Source of the DNA: Lichenibacterium minor
Lineage (GTDB): Bacteria > Pseudomonadota > Alphaproteobacteria > Rhizobiales > Beijerinckiaceae
Length of the DNA: 64,000 bases
Assembly (NCBI RefSeq): GCF_004137685.1
Contig: NZ_QYBB01000004.1
Location: 124,001-188,000 of the forward strand
Reading direction: 5' to 3'
The stretch's first letter is position 1, and each line of letters opens with the position of its first letter. Made by a program: the position numbers and the translations under genes. Below the pieces are notes generated by a model. The model did not search any database and was not told where the DNA came from. It was given only the letters and a program-made list of their open reading frames with translations. Of this stretch, positions 1-9,729 are shown in pieces.

Positions 1-48
1 GGGATCACGCGCAAGGACCGGACCGATCTCATCGTCGGACGACGTTAA
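1..48 (+). CDS. Possible 3' end of an unidentified gene entering from the left edge
   Basis: Frame 1 reads 15 sense codons from the window edge to a TAA stop at 46-48, ending ...DLIVGRR. Most codons end in G or C, which is the local coding style. The fragment is too short to identify, and an open frame of this length could arise by chance in GC-rich DNA. If real, the gene converges on the L,D-transpeptidase gene that follows. Confidence 0.28.
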   Translation, partial: GITRKDRTDLIVGRR

Positions 49-60
49 CGAACCGTTAGC
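45..60. promoter_or_regulatory. CtrA-like box (one mismatch)
   Basis: TTAA, seven bases, then TTAGC; the alphaproteobacterial CtrA consensus is TTAA-N7-TTAAC. It overlaps the putative stop codon of the incoming frame and lies between convergent genes, so an obvious promoter target is missing. Chance occurrence is a real possibility. Confidence 0.18.
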
Positions 61-89
61 TCCGCGGGCGGGACGGCGCAAGGCGGACT

Positions 90-118
90 CCCGGCCGGAA
101 GGCGCGACGCCGGCCGGG
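90..118. terminator. GC-rich hairpin between convergent genes
   Basis: A perfect 9-bp stem (CCCGGCCGG with CCGGCCGGG) encloses an 11-nt loop just downstream of the L,D-transpeptidase stop codon at 124. No T-run follows on either strand, so it may be a processing or transcript-end structure rather than a canonical intrinsic terminator. Confidence 0.4.
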
Positions 119-123
119 TGCGG

Positions 124-2070
124 TCAGCTCGACAGGCCGAGGGCGGCCCTCACCTTGGCGGAATAGCCGTAAACGTCGTCGCGCAGGCGGAGCTGCCCCG
201 TCTCGTCCACGAAGGCGGTGAAATAGCCGATGTGGACCTGCACGGGCCGCGGCAGGTTGACGGTCCGCTCGCCGCCGCCGACCATCCCTTCCACGCGGGC
301 CTCGGTCCAGCCGCGGTCGCGGCCCAGCACCGCTTCGGCGAGCTTGAACGGCTGGTCGACGCGCACGCAGCCGTGGCTCAGGGCCCGTTCGTCCTTGTTG
401 AAATAACCCTTGGCGTTCGTGTCGTGCAGGTACACGGCGAACTTGTTGGGGAACATGAACTTGATGCGCCCCAGCGCGTTGCTGTCGCCCGGCGGCTGGC
501 GGACGTAGGTTTCGCCCCCCTTCTCAACCACCTCGTAGCCGTGGTTCTCGAAGTAGTTCGGATCGGCGGCGAGCTTCGGCATCATCTCCTTGTTGACGAT
601 GGAAAGCGGCACGTTCCAGTAGGGGTTGACGATGATGAACTTCATCGCCTCCGAGAAGATCGGCGTCTCGTGGCCGGGCTTGCCGACCACGACGCGGGCG
701 TGGTGGATCGGCCGCTCGCCGTCGTACACGTCGAGCGAATAGTCGGGGATGTTCACCGCGACGTAGCGCTGTCCCAGGTCGCGCGGCAGCCAGCGCCAGC
801 GCTCCATGTTGGCGACGATCTCGTCCTCGAGCCGCTTCGGATGCCCGCCCGACAGGCTGGCCACCGTGCGCGGCGTCAGCACCCCCGAGGCCGGCATGCC
901 GTGGGCGCGCTGGTAATCGGCGACGGCGCTCGCGACCCGGGTGTCGTAGACCAGCCCGTCCGACGCGTCGGCGGCGATGTCCAGCCCGAACCGCGCCCGC
1001 ACCAGCGGCACGCGGGCGTCCTTCATGCCGGCCTTCAGCGCCGGTCCGGCCGGGATGGGGCCGCCCGCCGTCATGTCGGCGCCGCGTCGCATCTCGGCGA
1101 GCTTGGCCCGCAGCAGCAGGTAGCCCCGGTGGGGCGGGTTGAAGCCGCGCAGGGCTTCGCCGGCGTCGGACGCGTCGCGCAGCGCCGCCAGCACGCGGCC
1201 GGGGAGCGCCACCTCGGGCTTGGCGGCCACGAGCTCGCCGATGCGCGACGGGTCGATGCGGCCGCCGCTGGCCTGGCGGGCATAGTCCGCCGCAGCCTCG
1301 GTCAGCGACAGTTCGGACGCCGCCAGCGCGGCGGCATCGCCGCCGTTCGGCACCGACACGGGCGTGGCGCGAAGGTCGAGCCCGTCTTCCGCGGCGCGGT
1401 CGATGCGGGCCAGGACCGAGCGGGCCGGGGCGTCGAAGCGGCCGTCCACCACCCACAGCGGCGCGAAGCCGCGCGACGCGTAGAAATCCCGCACGGCGAG
1501 GCGCGCGTCGTAGCGCTTCTCCTCCGCCACGGCGGCCGGCATCGAGCGGAGGCCGCGCAGGGGCTCGGGGCCGAGCCAGACTTCCAGGGCGTGCTGCAGG
1601 GTCGCGGCGTCGAGCACGGGTGCCCCGGGCGTCACGGGGCCGTAGGCCAGCGGGTCCGGGCCGGCCGGCCCCGCCACCGGCGCGGCCGCGGGCGCGAGGG
1701 CGGGCGCGGACGCCGGGCGGCTCGACGGGACGGCGCCGGTGACCAGGGCATCGGCGGCGGAAACGCGCTTCGGCCCCGCGTCGGGCCCGGCGGCCGCGTC
1801 GGCGCCGTGCCGGGTGGGCGCATAGGCGTCGAGCACCGAGCCGGGCTCGGCGACGAGGCGCGACAGCGAGGCGCGCGCGTCGTCGCCCGTGCCGATGCGC
1901 TCCAGCCCGACGTCGGCCGGACCGACATCCCCCGCATCCGGCAGCATGGCCGACCGCGACGCTTCCGGATGCTGCCGGCGGGGGGCGGCGGCGGCCGGCG
2001 CCAGCAGGGCGCCGACGAGCAGCAGCGCCGTGGAAGTCAGGAAGGCCGAACGGCCGCGCTGCGCTGTCAT
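124..2070 (-). CDS. L,D-transpeptidase, YcbB/YkuD type, with peptidoglycan-binding domain
   Basis: This exported enzyme should form 3-3 cross-links in peptidoglycan, or attach proteins to it. The 648-aa product starts MTAQRGRSAF, followed by a hydrophobic signal segment; a longer frame upstream lacks coding character, so 2070 is preferred. A Pro/Ala-rich linker precedes a YcbB-like scaffold, a PG-binding-like helical repeat at roughly residues 340-400 and a YkuD domain at about 430-580. The catalytic motif has His549 (HDTNAKG) and SHGCVR with Cys568. The size and order fit E. coli LdtD/YcbB rather than the short YkuD enzymes. It is transcribed alone; the next gene upstream ends at 2339. A second family member lies at 54820-56151. 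Confidence 0.9.
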   Translation of the reverse strand: MTAQRGRSAFLTSTALLLVGALLAPAAAAPRRQHPEASRSAMLPDAGDVGPADVGLERIGTGDDARASLSRLVAEPGSVLDAYAPTRHGADAAAGPDAGPKRVSAADALVTGAVPSSRPASAPALAPAAAPVAGPAGPDPLAYGPVTPGAPVLDAATLQHALEVWLGPEPLRGLRSMPAAVAEEKRYDARLAVRDFYASRGFAPLWVVDGRFDAPARSVLARIDRAAEDGLDLRATPVSVPNGGDAAALAASELSLTEAAADYARQASGGRIDPSRIGELVAAKPEVALPGRVLAALRDASDAGEALRGFNPPHRGYLLLRAKLAEMRRGADMTAGGPIPAGPALKAGMKDARVPLVRARFGLDIAADASDGLVYDTRVASAVADYQRAHGMPASGVLTPRTVASLSGGHPKRLEDEIVANMERWRWLPRDLGQRYVAVNIPDYSLDVYDGERPIHHARVVVGKPGHETPIFSEAMKFIIVNPYWNVPLSIVNKEMMPKLAADPNYFENHGYEVVEKGGETYVRQPPGDSNALGRIKFMFPNKFAVYLHDTNAKGYFNKDERALSHGCVRVDQPFKLAEAVLGRDRGWTEARVEGMVGGGERTVNLPRPVQVHIGYFTAFVDETGQLRLRDDVYGYSAKVRAALGLSS

Positions 2071-2338
2071 CCCGGAGGGATCCTCGTGAAGGGGCGCGGC
2101 GGGGCCGGCGGCACCCGCCCCCTGCCCGCCCGCGCTCTGGTGTGGTGAAGCGCGCCCGGGAGCGCGAAAGCAACGGCGCCGGGCCCGAAAAACGGTTCGG
2201 CGCGGGATTCGGCGCGGCACCGTGTTGCCGCGATGACAGGTCGGACGGCGCCGCGATGCGCCGTCGCTGCCGGGCCGGGCCGCACGGACGGCGGCGTGCA
2301 GCGGGCCGGCGTGCGGTCGAGGCTCCGGACCGCCGGCG

Positions 2339-3808
<1,470 letters not shown>

Positions 3809-3865
3809 GCGTCCCCGATGCCGCGGCCTCGTCGCCATCGGCCCATGCACCATCGCGGACGAGGG

Positions 3866-3881
3866 TAAACTCGCGCTTAAC
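3866..3881. promoter_or_regulatory. CtrA-like box in the response regulator / pepF divergent region
   Basis: TAAA, seven bases, then TTAAC: one mismatch from the TTAA-N7-TTAAC consensus. It lies 58-73 bp upstream of the sigma-54 regulator start (minus strand) and about 90 bp upstream of pepF. TTAA is rare in this GC-rich sequence, which raises the weight slightly. Confidence 0.35.
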
Positions 3882-3967
3882 GGGGAGGCCGCGGCGGCGT
3901 CCCGCCCCGGTGACGCCGCGAAGCGATGCGTTTATGGGAGCCCGACGAAGCCGAAACGGATCGCCCG

Positions 3968-5812
3968 ATGCTCCCCTTCCGCCGCCGTCCCGCCTTCCAC
4001 CAGGCCCGCGCCAGCGCGGATCCCGCGGCGCTCGGCGCGGTGCCGCGCTGGGACCTGTCCGACCTGTACCGCGCCATGGACGCGCCGGCCTTCGCGACCG
4101 ACCTCGCCGCGGCGGCGGCCGACGCGGAACGCTTCGCCGCGGACTACCGCGGGCACCTCGGCGCCATCGCGGACGGGCCGGACGCCGGAGCCCGCCTGGC
4201 GGAAGCGATCGGGCGCTACGAGCGGCTCGACGAAGTGCTGGGCCGCGCCGCCTCCTTCGCGCAGCTCCTCTACACCGAGGACACCGCGGACGCGGGCCGC
4301 GCGAAGTTCATGGCCGACGCGGGCGACCGCGTGACGGCGGTGTCGTCGAACCTCCTCTTCTTCGCGCTGGAGCTGAACGCGCTCCCCGACGCCACGCTGG
4401 ACCGGCTCGCCGCCGAAGGGCCGCTCGCCCATTGGCGCCCCTGGCTCGACGACATCCGCAAGGACCGGCCGCACCAGCTCGACACCAAGCTGGAGCAGCT
4501 GTTCCACGAGAAGGCCGTGACGGGCCGGGCCGCCTGGACCCGGCTCTTCGACGAAACGATCACGTCGCTCCGCTTCGAGGTGGACGGCGCCCGGCTGCCG
4601 CTCGAACCGACGCTGAACCTGCTGCAGGATCCGGACGGCCGTGCCCGCGAAGCCGCCGCCGCCGCTTTGGCGGACACGCTGGGCGCCAACGCCCGCACCT
4701 TCGCGCTGATCACCAACACGCTGTCCAAGGACCTCGAGATCTCGAACCGCTGGCGCGGCTTCGAGGACGTGGCGGATTCGCGCCACCTGTCGAACCGCGT
4801 CGAGCGCGACGTCGTCGACGCGCTCGTCACCGCCGTTCGGGACGCGCACCCGCGGCTGTCGCACCGCTATTACGCCATGAAGGCGCGCTGGTTCGGCCGC
4901 GACCGCCTGGACCATTGGGACCGCAACGCCCCCCTGCCCGGCGCCCCGCCGGCCGTCGTGCCCTGGACGGAAGCGCGCGACACGGTGCTCGACGCCTATC
5001 ACGGCTTCTCGCCGGTCCTGTCCGACATCGTGCGGCGCTTCTTCGACCGCCGCTGGATCGACGCCGAGATCCGCCCCGGCAAGGCGCCGGGCGCCTTCTC
5101 GCACCCCACCGTGCCGGCCGTGCACCCCTACGTGCTGATGAACTACGGGGGCCGGCCGCGCGACGTCATGGTGCTGGCGCACGAGCTCGGCCACGGCGTC
5201 CACCAGACGCTCGCGGCGCCGCGGGGCGCCCTGATGGCGCAGACGCCGCTCACCCTGGCCGAAACCGCCTCGGTGTTCGGCGAAATGCTGTGCTTCCGCG
5301 CCATGGTGCAGCGGGCGACCACGCCGGCGGCACGCTTCGCGCTGCTGGCCGCCAAGGTCGAGGACATGCTGAACACCGTGGTCCGGCAGATCGCCTTCTA
5401 TTCGTTCGAGCGGAAGCTGCACGAGGAGCGCGTGTCGGGCGAGCTGACGGCGGAGCGCATCGGCGCGCTGTGGATGAGCGTGCAGGCCGACAGCCTCGGC
5501 CCGGCGATCCGCCTGGGGCCGGGCTACGAGACGTTCTGGAGCTACGTGCCGCACTTCGTGCACTCGCCCTTCTACGTCTACGCCTACGCGTTCGGCGACT
5601 GCCTGGTGAACTCGCTCTACGGCGTGTTCCGGGCGTCGCCGGAAGGCTTCGCCGAGCGCTACCTCGCGCTGCTGGCCGCCGGCGGCACGAAGCACCATTC
5701 CGAGCTGCTGAAGCCCTTCGGCCTCGACGCCCACGACCCCGGCTTCTGGAGCATCGGGCTCGGCGTGATCGAAGGCCTCATCGACGAGCTGGAGCGGCTC
5801 CCGCAGCCGTGA
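3968..5812 (+). CDS. pepF: Oligoendopeptidase F, M3 family zinc peptidase
   Basis: This is a cytoplasmic zinc metallopeptidase that cuts short peptides. The zinc motif HELGH sits at residues 405-409 of a 614-aa product (His405, Glu406, His409), as expected for M3, with the downstream glutamate region LAETASVFGE. The N-terminal part is the helical PepF lid domain. An earlier ATG at 3926 would add 14 residues, but that stretch uses TTA and CGT, codons atypical here, and has no ribosome site, so I chose 3968; no good Shine-Dalgarno precedes this start either. It is convergent with apaG, with a strong hairpin between them. Confidence 0.88.
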   Translation: MLPFRRRPAFHQARASADPAALGAVPRWDLSDLYRAMDAPAFATDLAAAAADAERFAADYRGHLGAIADGPDAGARLAEAIGRYERLDEVLGRAASFAQLLYTEDTADAGRAKFMADAGDRVTAVSSNLLFFALELNALPDATLDRLAAEGPLAHWRPWLDDIRKDRPHQLDTKLEQLFHEKAVTGRAAWTRLFDETITSLRFEVDGARLPLEPTLNLLQDPDGRAREAAAAALADTLGANARTFALITNTLSKDLEISNRWRGFEDVADSRHLSNRVERDVVDALVTAVRDAHPRLSHRYYAMKARWFGRDRLDHWDRNAPLPGAPPAVVPWTEARDTVLDAYHGFSPVLSDIVRRFFDRRWIDAEIRPGKAPGAFSHPTVPAVHPYVLMNYGGRPRDVMVLAHELGHGVHQTLAAPRGALMAQTPLTLAETASVFGEMLCFRAMVQRATTPAARFALLAAKVEDMLNTVVRQIAFYSFERKLHEERVSGELTAERIGALWMSVQADSLGPAIRLGPGYETFWSYVPHFVHSPFYVYAYAFGDCLVNSLYGVFRASPEGFAERYLALLAAGGTKHHSELLKPFGLDAHDPGFWSIGLGVIEGLIDELERLPQP

Positions 5813-5826
5813 CGGGGCCGAGCCGT

Positions 5827-5854
5827 TTCCGGCCGCGGAAGGCGGCGGCCGGAA
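5827..5854. terminator. Hairpin shared by convergent pepF and apaG
   Basis: A perfect 10-bp stem (TTCCGGCCGC with GCGGCCGGAA) has an 8-nt loop, placed 15 nt after the pepF stop and 13 nt after the apaG stop. It lacks a long T-run, but the location suits a bidirectional terminator. Confidence 0.55.
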
Positions 5855-5866
5855 CGCGCATCCCCC

Positions 5867-6259
5867 TCAGTTCAGCACGCGCTTCGCGTGGGGACAGTCG
5901 AGCGAGAAGGCCGGGATTGCGGCGTCGAACGAGCCGCCCCCGTCGTCGACCATGCGGTAATGCCCCTGCATGACGCCCGACGACGTCGAAAGCGGGCAGC
6001 CGGACGTGTAGCGGAACGTTTCGGAGGGGTTCAGCACGGGCTGCTCCCCCACCACGCCGAGGCCGCTCACGGTTTCGACCTTGCCGGCGGCGTCGGTGAT
6101 CACCCAATGCCGCGCCACGAGCTGCACGGTGCGGCTGCCGAGGTTGGCGACCTCGATCGTGTAGGCCCACACGTAGCGCCCTTCGTCGGGCGCCGACTGG
6201 TCGGCGAGGTATTGCGGCATCACCGTGATCTGGATGTCGCGCGTGACGGCTGTGTACAT
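5867..6259 (-). CDS. apaG: ApaG family protein
   Basis: ApaG is a small beta-sandwich (FN3-like) protein of the family annotated as Co2+/Mg2+ efflux or Ap4A-related; its biochemical role is unsettled. The 130-aa product starts MYTAVTRDI and spans the whole domain, including WAYTIEVANLG, ARHWVITDAAG and the glycine-rich GEQPVLNPSETFRYTSG. Length and start match the family. It lies directly downstream of metZ on the same strand (54 bp gap) and could be co-transcribed with it. Confidence 0.94.
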   Translation of the reverse strand: MYTAVTRDIQITVMPQYLADQSAPDEGRYVWAYTIEVANLGSRTVQLVARHWVITDAAGKVETVSGLGVVGEQPVLNPSETFRYTSGCPLSTSSGVMQGHYRMVDDGGGSFDAAIPAFSLDCPHAKRVLN

Positions 6260-6313
6260 GATCGCCCCCGAAGCAGACGGCTCATCATGCCGCGTGCCGC
6301 CGCTCCCGTCACC

Positions 6314-7534
6314 TCACTCGGCGGCCTTGGCCAGCGGCGCGCCGCCCGCGGCGGCCTCGGCGGCCTGCCGCAGGTCGTCGATCAGATCCTCGACGTCCTC
6401 CAGGCCGACCGACAGGCGCAGCATGCCTTCCGAGATGCCGAGGCCTTCGCGCACCTCCCGGCTCAGGCGCTGGTGCGTCGTGGTGGCCGGATGGGTGACG
6501 AGGCTCTTCGCGTCGCCGAGGTTGTTGGAGATGCCCACGATGCCGAGCGCGTTGGCGAAGCGGAACGCCCCCGCCTTGCCGCCCGCGACCTCGAAGGCGA
6601 TCAGGGTCGAGCCGCCCTTCATCTGGCGCATGGCCAGCGCGTGTTGCGGGTGGTCGGCGCGGCCGGGGTAGAGCACCCTGGCGATGCCGGGCATCTCCGC
6701 CAGGGCATCGGCGACCCGCGCCGCCGCGGCGTTCTGCGCCGCGACGCGGATCGACAGGGTTTCGAGCCCCTTCAGCAGCACCCAGGCGTTGAACGGCGAC
6801 AGGGCCGGGCCGGTCTGCCGCAGCAGGTTGTGGACGTTCTTGTCGATGAAGTCGCGGCTGCCGAGGATCACGCCCCCGAGGCAGCGGCCCTGCCCGTCGA
6901 TGTGCTTCGTCGCCGAATAGATGACGCAGTCGGCGCCGAGCTGCAGCGGGCTCTGCAGCATCGGCGTGGCGAAGACGTTGTCCACCACCAGGGTGGCGCC
7001 GCCCGCATGAGCGATCTCGGCCACGGCCGCGATGTCGTAGACGTCGAGCGTCGGATTGGTGGGCGATTCCAGGAACAGCGTCTTCGTGGTGGGGCGCATC
7101 GCCGAGCGCCACGCGTCGAGGTCGTCGCCGTCCACCAGCGTGCAGTCGACGCCGAAGCGCGGCAGCAGGTCCTCGACGACGTAGCGGCAGGAGCCGAACA
7201 GCGCCTTGGCGGCCACCACGTGGTCGCCGGCCTTGACCTGCCCCATCATGGCCGCCGTCACGGCCGCCATGCCGGACGCGGTGGCGCGCGCGTCCTCGGC
7301 GCCTTCGAGCAGCGCCATCCGCTCCTCGAACATCCGCACGGTCGGGTTCGAGAACCGCGCGTAGATGAAGCCGGGGTCCTCGCCCTTGAAGCGCGCCTCC
7401 GCGGCCTCGGCGGTCTCGTAGATGAACCCCTGCGTCAGGAACAGCGCTTCCGAGGTTTCGCCGAAAGGCGTGCGAAGGGTGCCGCCGTGGACGAGGCGGG
7501 TGGCGGGGCGGAGGGCGGCGAACTTGTCGGTCAT
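6314..7534 (-). CDS. metZ: O-succinylhomoserine sulfhydrylase
   Basis: This PLP enzyme makes homocysteine from O-succinylhomoserine and sulfide in methionine synthesis. The 406-aa product is a full-length Cys/Met metabolism (trans-sulfuration) enzyme. PLP lysine is Lys210 in YSATKHIDG; the phosphate-binding and substrate segments YARFSNPT, ATASGMAA and ESPTNPTLDV are intact. The N-terminus (LRPATRLVHGG) resembles alphaproteobacterial MetZ more than cystathionine gamma-synthase, although close relatives share these motifs. The 202-bp gap to the divergent dCTP deaminase gene must hold its promoter; I could not find a SAM-II riboswitch core there. Confidence 0.9.
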   Translation of the reverse strand: MTDKFAALRPATRLVHGGTLRTPFGETSEALFLTQGFIYETAEAAEARFKGEDPGFIYARFSNPTVRMFEERMALLEGAEDARATASGMAAVTAAMMGQVKAGDHVVAAKALFGSCRYVVEDLLPRFGVDCTLVDGDDLDAWRSAMRPTTKTLFLESPTNPTLDVYDIAAVAEIAHAGGATLVVDNVFATPMLQSPLQLGADCVIYSATKHIDGQGRCLGGVILGSRDFIDKNVHNLLRQTGPALSPFNAWVLLKGLETLSIRVAAQNAAAARVADALAEMPGIARVLYPGRADHPQHALAMRQMKGGSTLIAFEVAGGKAGAFRFANALGIVGISNNLGDAKSLVTHPATTTHQRLSREVREGLGISEGMLRLSVGLEDVEDLIDDLRQAAEAAAGGAPLAKAAE

Positions 7535-7736
7535 GGCGGGCTCGGTCCGTTGCGTGGGGATGTTCTACGCCCCTCCCGCGCCGAGGCAAGGGGGTTGGAC
7601 CGGAAAAAAGAACGCAACGTTCGGTTTGTCACTCCAAAACGGGGCGAAACGGCGCGATCGTGCCGACGGCTTGGCGGGCGCGGCGGTTCGTCGTACCTCG
7701 ACCCGCTCGCAAGTTTTCGCGCCCGGACCCGACCCC

Positions 7737-8849
7737 ATGACTGCAACCGCGGCTTTCGCGCCGGGCCTCCTCGCCGCCCACCAAATTCAGGCGTTGCGCG
7801 ACGCCGGGGCGATCCGCTCGGGCTCGCCGCCGGACGGCGCCGCCCCGGTGCTGCAGCCGGCGAGCCTCGACCTGCGGCTCGGCCGCCGCGCGTGGCGGGT
7901 GCGGGCGAGCTTCCTGCCCGGGCAGGACCGCACGGTGCTCGACGGCATCCGGGCCCAGTCGGCCGACGAACTGGATCTCGGCCAGGGCGTCATCCTGGAG
8001 CCCGGCACCGTCACGGTGGTGGAGCTCGACGACCGGCTCAACCTGCCGGCGGGCCTGCGCGCCGCCGCCAATCCGAAGAGCTCGACCGGGCGCATCGACG
8101 TCTTCACCCGCGTCATCGCCGACCGGGCGCGGCGCTTCGACACGATCGAGCCGGGTTACGACGGCCCGCTCTACGCCGAAGTGTCGCCGCGCACCTTTCC
8201 GGTGCGGGTGCGGGCGGGATCGCGCCTGTCGCAGATCCGCTTCACCTCCGGCGACAACCGCCTCGACGACGACGCCCACCGCGCGCTCCACGCCGCCGCG
8301 CCGCTGGTGGCGGGCGCCGAGCCCATCATCGCCGGCGGCGTCGCGGTGTCGATCGACCTCGCGGGCTTCGATCGGTCCGGGCTCGTCGGCTACCGGGCCA
8401 AGCGCCACACCGGCGTCATCGACGTCGACCTCGTCGACGCGCTCGACCCGTCCGACTACTGGGAAGCCATCCACTGCCGCGCGCGGCGCGAGCTGATCCT
8501 CGACCCCGGCGAGTTCTACCTGCTGGCCTCGAAGGAATCCGTGCGGGTGCCGCCCGACCATGCCGCCGAGATGACGCCCTTCGATCCGCTGGTGGGCGAG
8601 TTCCGCGTCCATTACGCCGGCTTCTTCGATCCCGGCTTCGGCTGCGCGGAGGCGGGCGGCGCTGGCTCGCGCGCCGTGCTGGAGGTGCGCTCGCGCGACG
8701 TGCCCTTCGTGCTGGAGGACGGGCAGATCGTCGGGCGGCTGGTCTACGAGCGCATGAGCGAGCCGCCGCGCACGCTCTATGGCGCAGTGGCGGGGTCGAA
8801 CTACCAGGCACAGGGGCTCAAGCTGTCGAAGCATTTCCGGAAGGGGTGA
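7737..8849 (+). CDS. dcd: Long-form 2'-deoxycytidine 5'-triphosphate deaminase (tandem dUTPase-like halves)
   Basis: It probably deaminates dCTP to dUTP, feeding dTMP synthesis. The 370-aa product is about twice the E. coli Dcd length. Each half carries a trimeric dUTPase-fold signature: IEPGYDGPLYAEVS in the N-half and FDPGFG with the LEV strand in the C-half. This double-domain form is known in alphaproteobacteria. The N-terminus has LQPASLDLRLG, a Dcd hallmark. The chosen ATG at 7737 begins the first recognisable helix; upstream sequence in frame covers the metZ promoter side. It is convergent with the endonuclease III gene. Confidence 0.88.
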   Translation: MTATAAFAPGLLAAHQIQALRDAGAIRSGSPPDGAAPVLQPASLDLRLGRRAWRVRASFLPGQDRTVLDGIRAQSADELDLGQGVILEPGTVTVVELDDRLNLPAGLRAAANPKSSTGRIDVFTRVIADRARRFDTIEPGYDGPLYAEVSPRTFPVRVRAGSRLSQIRFTSGDNRLDDDAHRALHAAAPLVAGAEPIIAGGVAVSIDLAGFDRSGLVGYRAKRHTGVIDVDLVDALDPSDYWEAIHCRARRELILDPGEFYLLASKESVRVPPDHAAEMTPFDPLVGEFRVHYAGFFDPGFGCAEAGGAGSRAVLEVRSRDVPFVLEDGQIVGRLVYERMSEPPRTLYGAVAGSNYQAQGLKLSKHFRKG

Positions 8850-8892
8850 GCGGGCGTGGATCGGACCAGACGCGCCGGTCCCATCCTTCCCG

Positions 8893-9660
8893 TCATGCCC
8901 CTCGCGCCTGACCGGCCGGGCACAGGTCGAGCAGCACGCAGGCCCCGCAGGCGGGGCTGCGGAAGTGGCAGGTCTTCTGCCCATGCAGCATCAGCACCTC
9001 GTGGTCGTCGTAGAGGTCCTGCGCCGACCAGTCCGCCGGCAGTTGCGCGCGCAGCAGGTCGTGCGACGGCCCGACGTCGACCTTGGGGCCGATCAGCCCG
9101 AGGCGCTGCGCCACGCGGTGATGATGGCTGTCGACCGGCAGCGCCGGCATGCGCAGGGTCGAGAAGGACAGAACGGCGGCGCTGGTCTTCGGCCCGACGC
9201 CCGGGATGGCGGCGAGCCAGGCGCGCGCTTCCTCGGGGTCCATGTCGGCCAGGAAGTCGAGGTCGAGGCCGCCATGGCGTTGGAGCACGTCGCGCAGCAC
9301 CTGTTGGATGCGCGGGGCCTTCGCCTCGGGCCAAGTCACGCCGCCGATCAGCGCCTCGACCTCGGCGGTGTCGGCGTCCACGAGGTCGGACCAGTCGGGG
9401 AAGCGCGCCCGCAGCGCCTTGAAGGCGCGGCCCGACTCGGCGTTGCGGGTGCGGTGCGACAGGAGCGAGGACACCAGCTCGCTCAGGGGATCGAGGCTGT
9501 GGAAATAGGGGATCGGCAGGCCGAACACCGCGCCGAGCCGCCGATGCACTTCCAGCGCCTTGGCGCGGAGGTCGTCCGAGGGCTGAGGGACCCCGCGCCG
9601 GGCGGGCCTGGCCCGCCCCGGACACGGCGCGATGGGAGCGTGATCGAAGAGCTGCGGCAT
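8893..9660 (-). CDS. Endonuclease III family DNA glycosylase
   Basis: A base-excision repair glycosylase/AP lyase related to Nth. The 255-aa product has the helix-hairpin-helix IPGVGPKTSAAV with the catalytic-type Lys158, Asp177 in PVDSHHHRVA, and a C-terminal [4Fe-4S] cluster with cysteines 231, 238, 241 and 247 (C-x6-C-x2-C-x5-C), exactly the Nth spacing. The overall sequence is divergent from E. coli Nth, so substrate range is open; a second, more canonical nth may exist elsewhere. GTG at 9675 is an alternative start; ATG at 9660 begins MPQLFDHAP. It follows hisG by 69 bp on the same strand and may be read from the his transcript. Confidence 0.85.
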   Translation of the reverse strand: MPQLFDHAPIAPCPGRARPARRGVPQPSDDLRAKALEVHRRLGAVFGLPIPYFHSLDPLSELVSSLLSHRTRNAESGRAFKALRARFPDWSDLVDADTAEVEALIGGVTWPEAKAPRIQQVLRDVLQRHGGLDLDFLADMDPEEARAWLAAIPGVGPKTSAAVLSFSTLRMPALPVDSHHHRVAQRLGLIGPKVDVGPSHDLLRAQLPADWSAQDLYDDHEVLMLHGQKTCHFRSPACGACVLLDLCPAGQARGA

Positions 9661-9676
9661 GGTGGATGAATCCACC
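9661..9676. repeat. Inverted repeat at the endonuclease III start codon
   Basis: GGTGGAT-GA-ATCCACC, seven-base arms with a 2-bp spacer, abuts the chosen ATG. It also overlaps the only Shine-Dalgarno-like GGTGGA, so it could be a repressor operator or a hairpin occluding initiation. Confidence 0.35.
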
Positions 9677-9729
9677 GATTCGCCCGCGGTTCCGGCCTGC
9701 GACTCCGGTGCAGGGCGGGCAGCCCTACC

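Noticed and set aside
118..2148. Long plus-strand open frame opposite the first L,D-transpeptidase
   Set aside because: Composition is His/Arg/Gly-rich as in antisense artefacts, with no recognisable domain; the minus-strand gene has intact catalytic motifs.
7535..7736. SAM-II riboswitch upstream of metZ
   Set aside because: Expected for alphaproteobacterial metZ, but I could not find the conserved pseudoknot core sequence on the minus strand.
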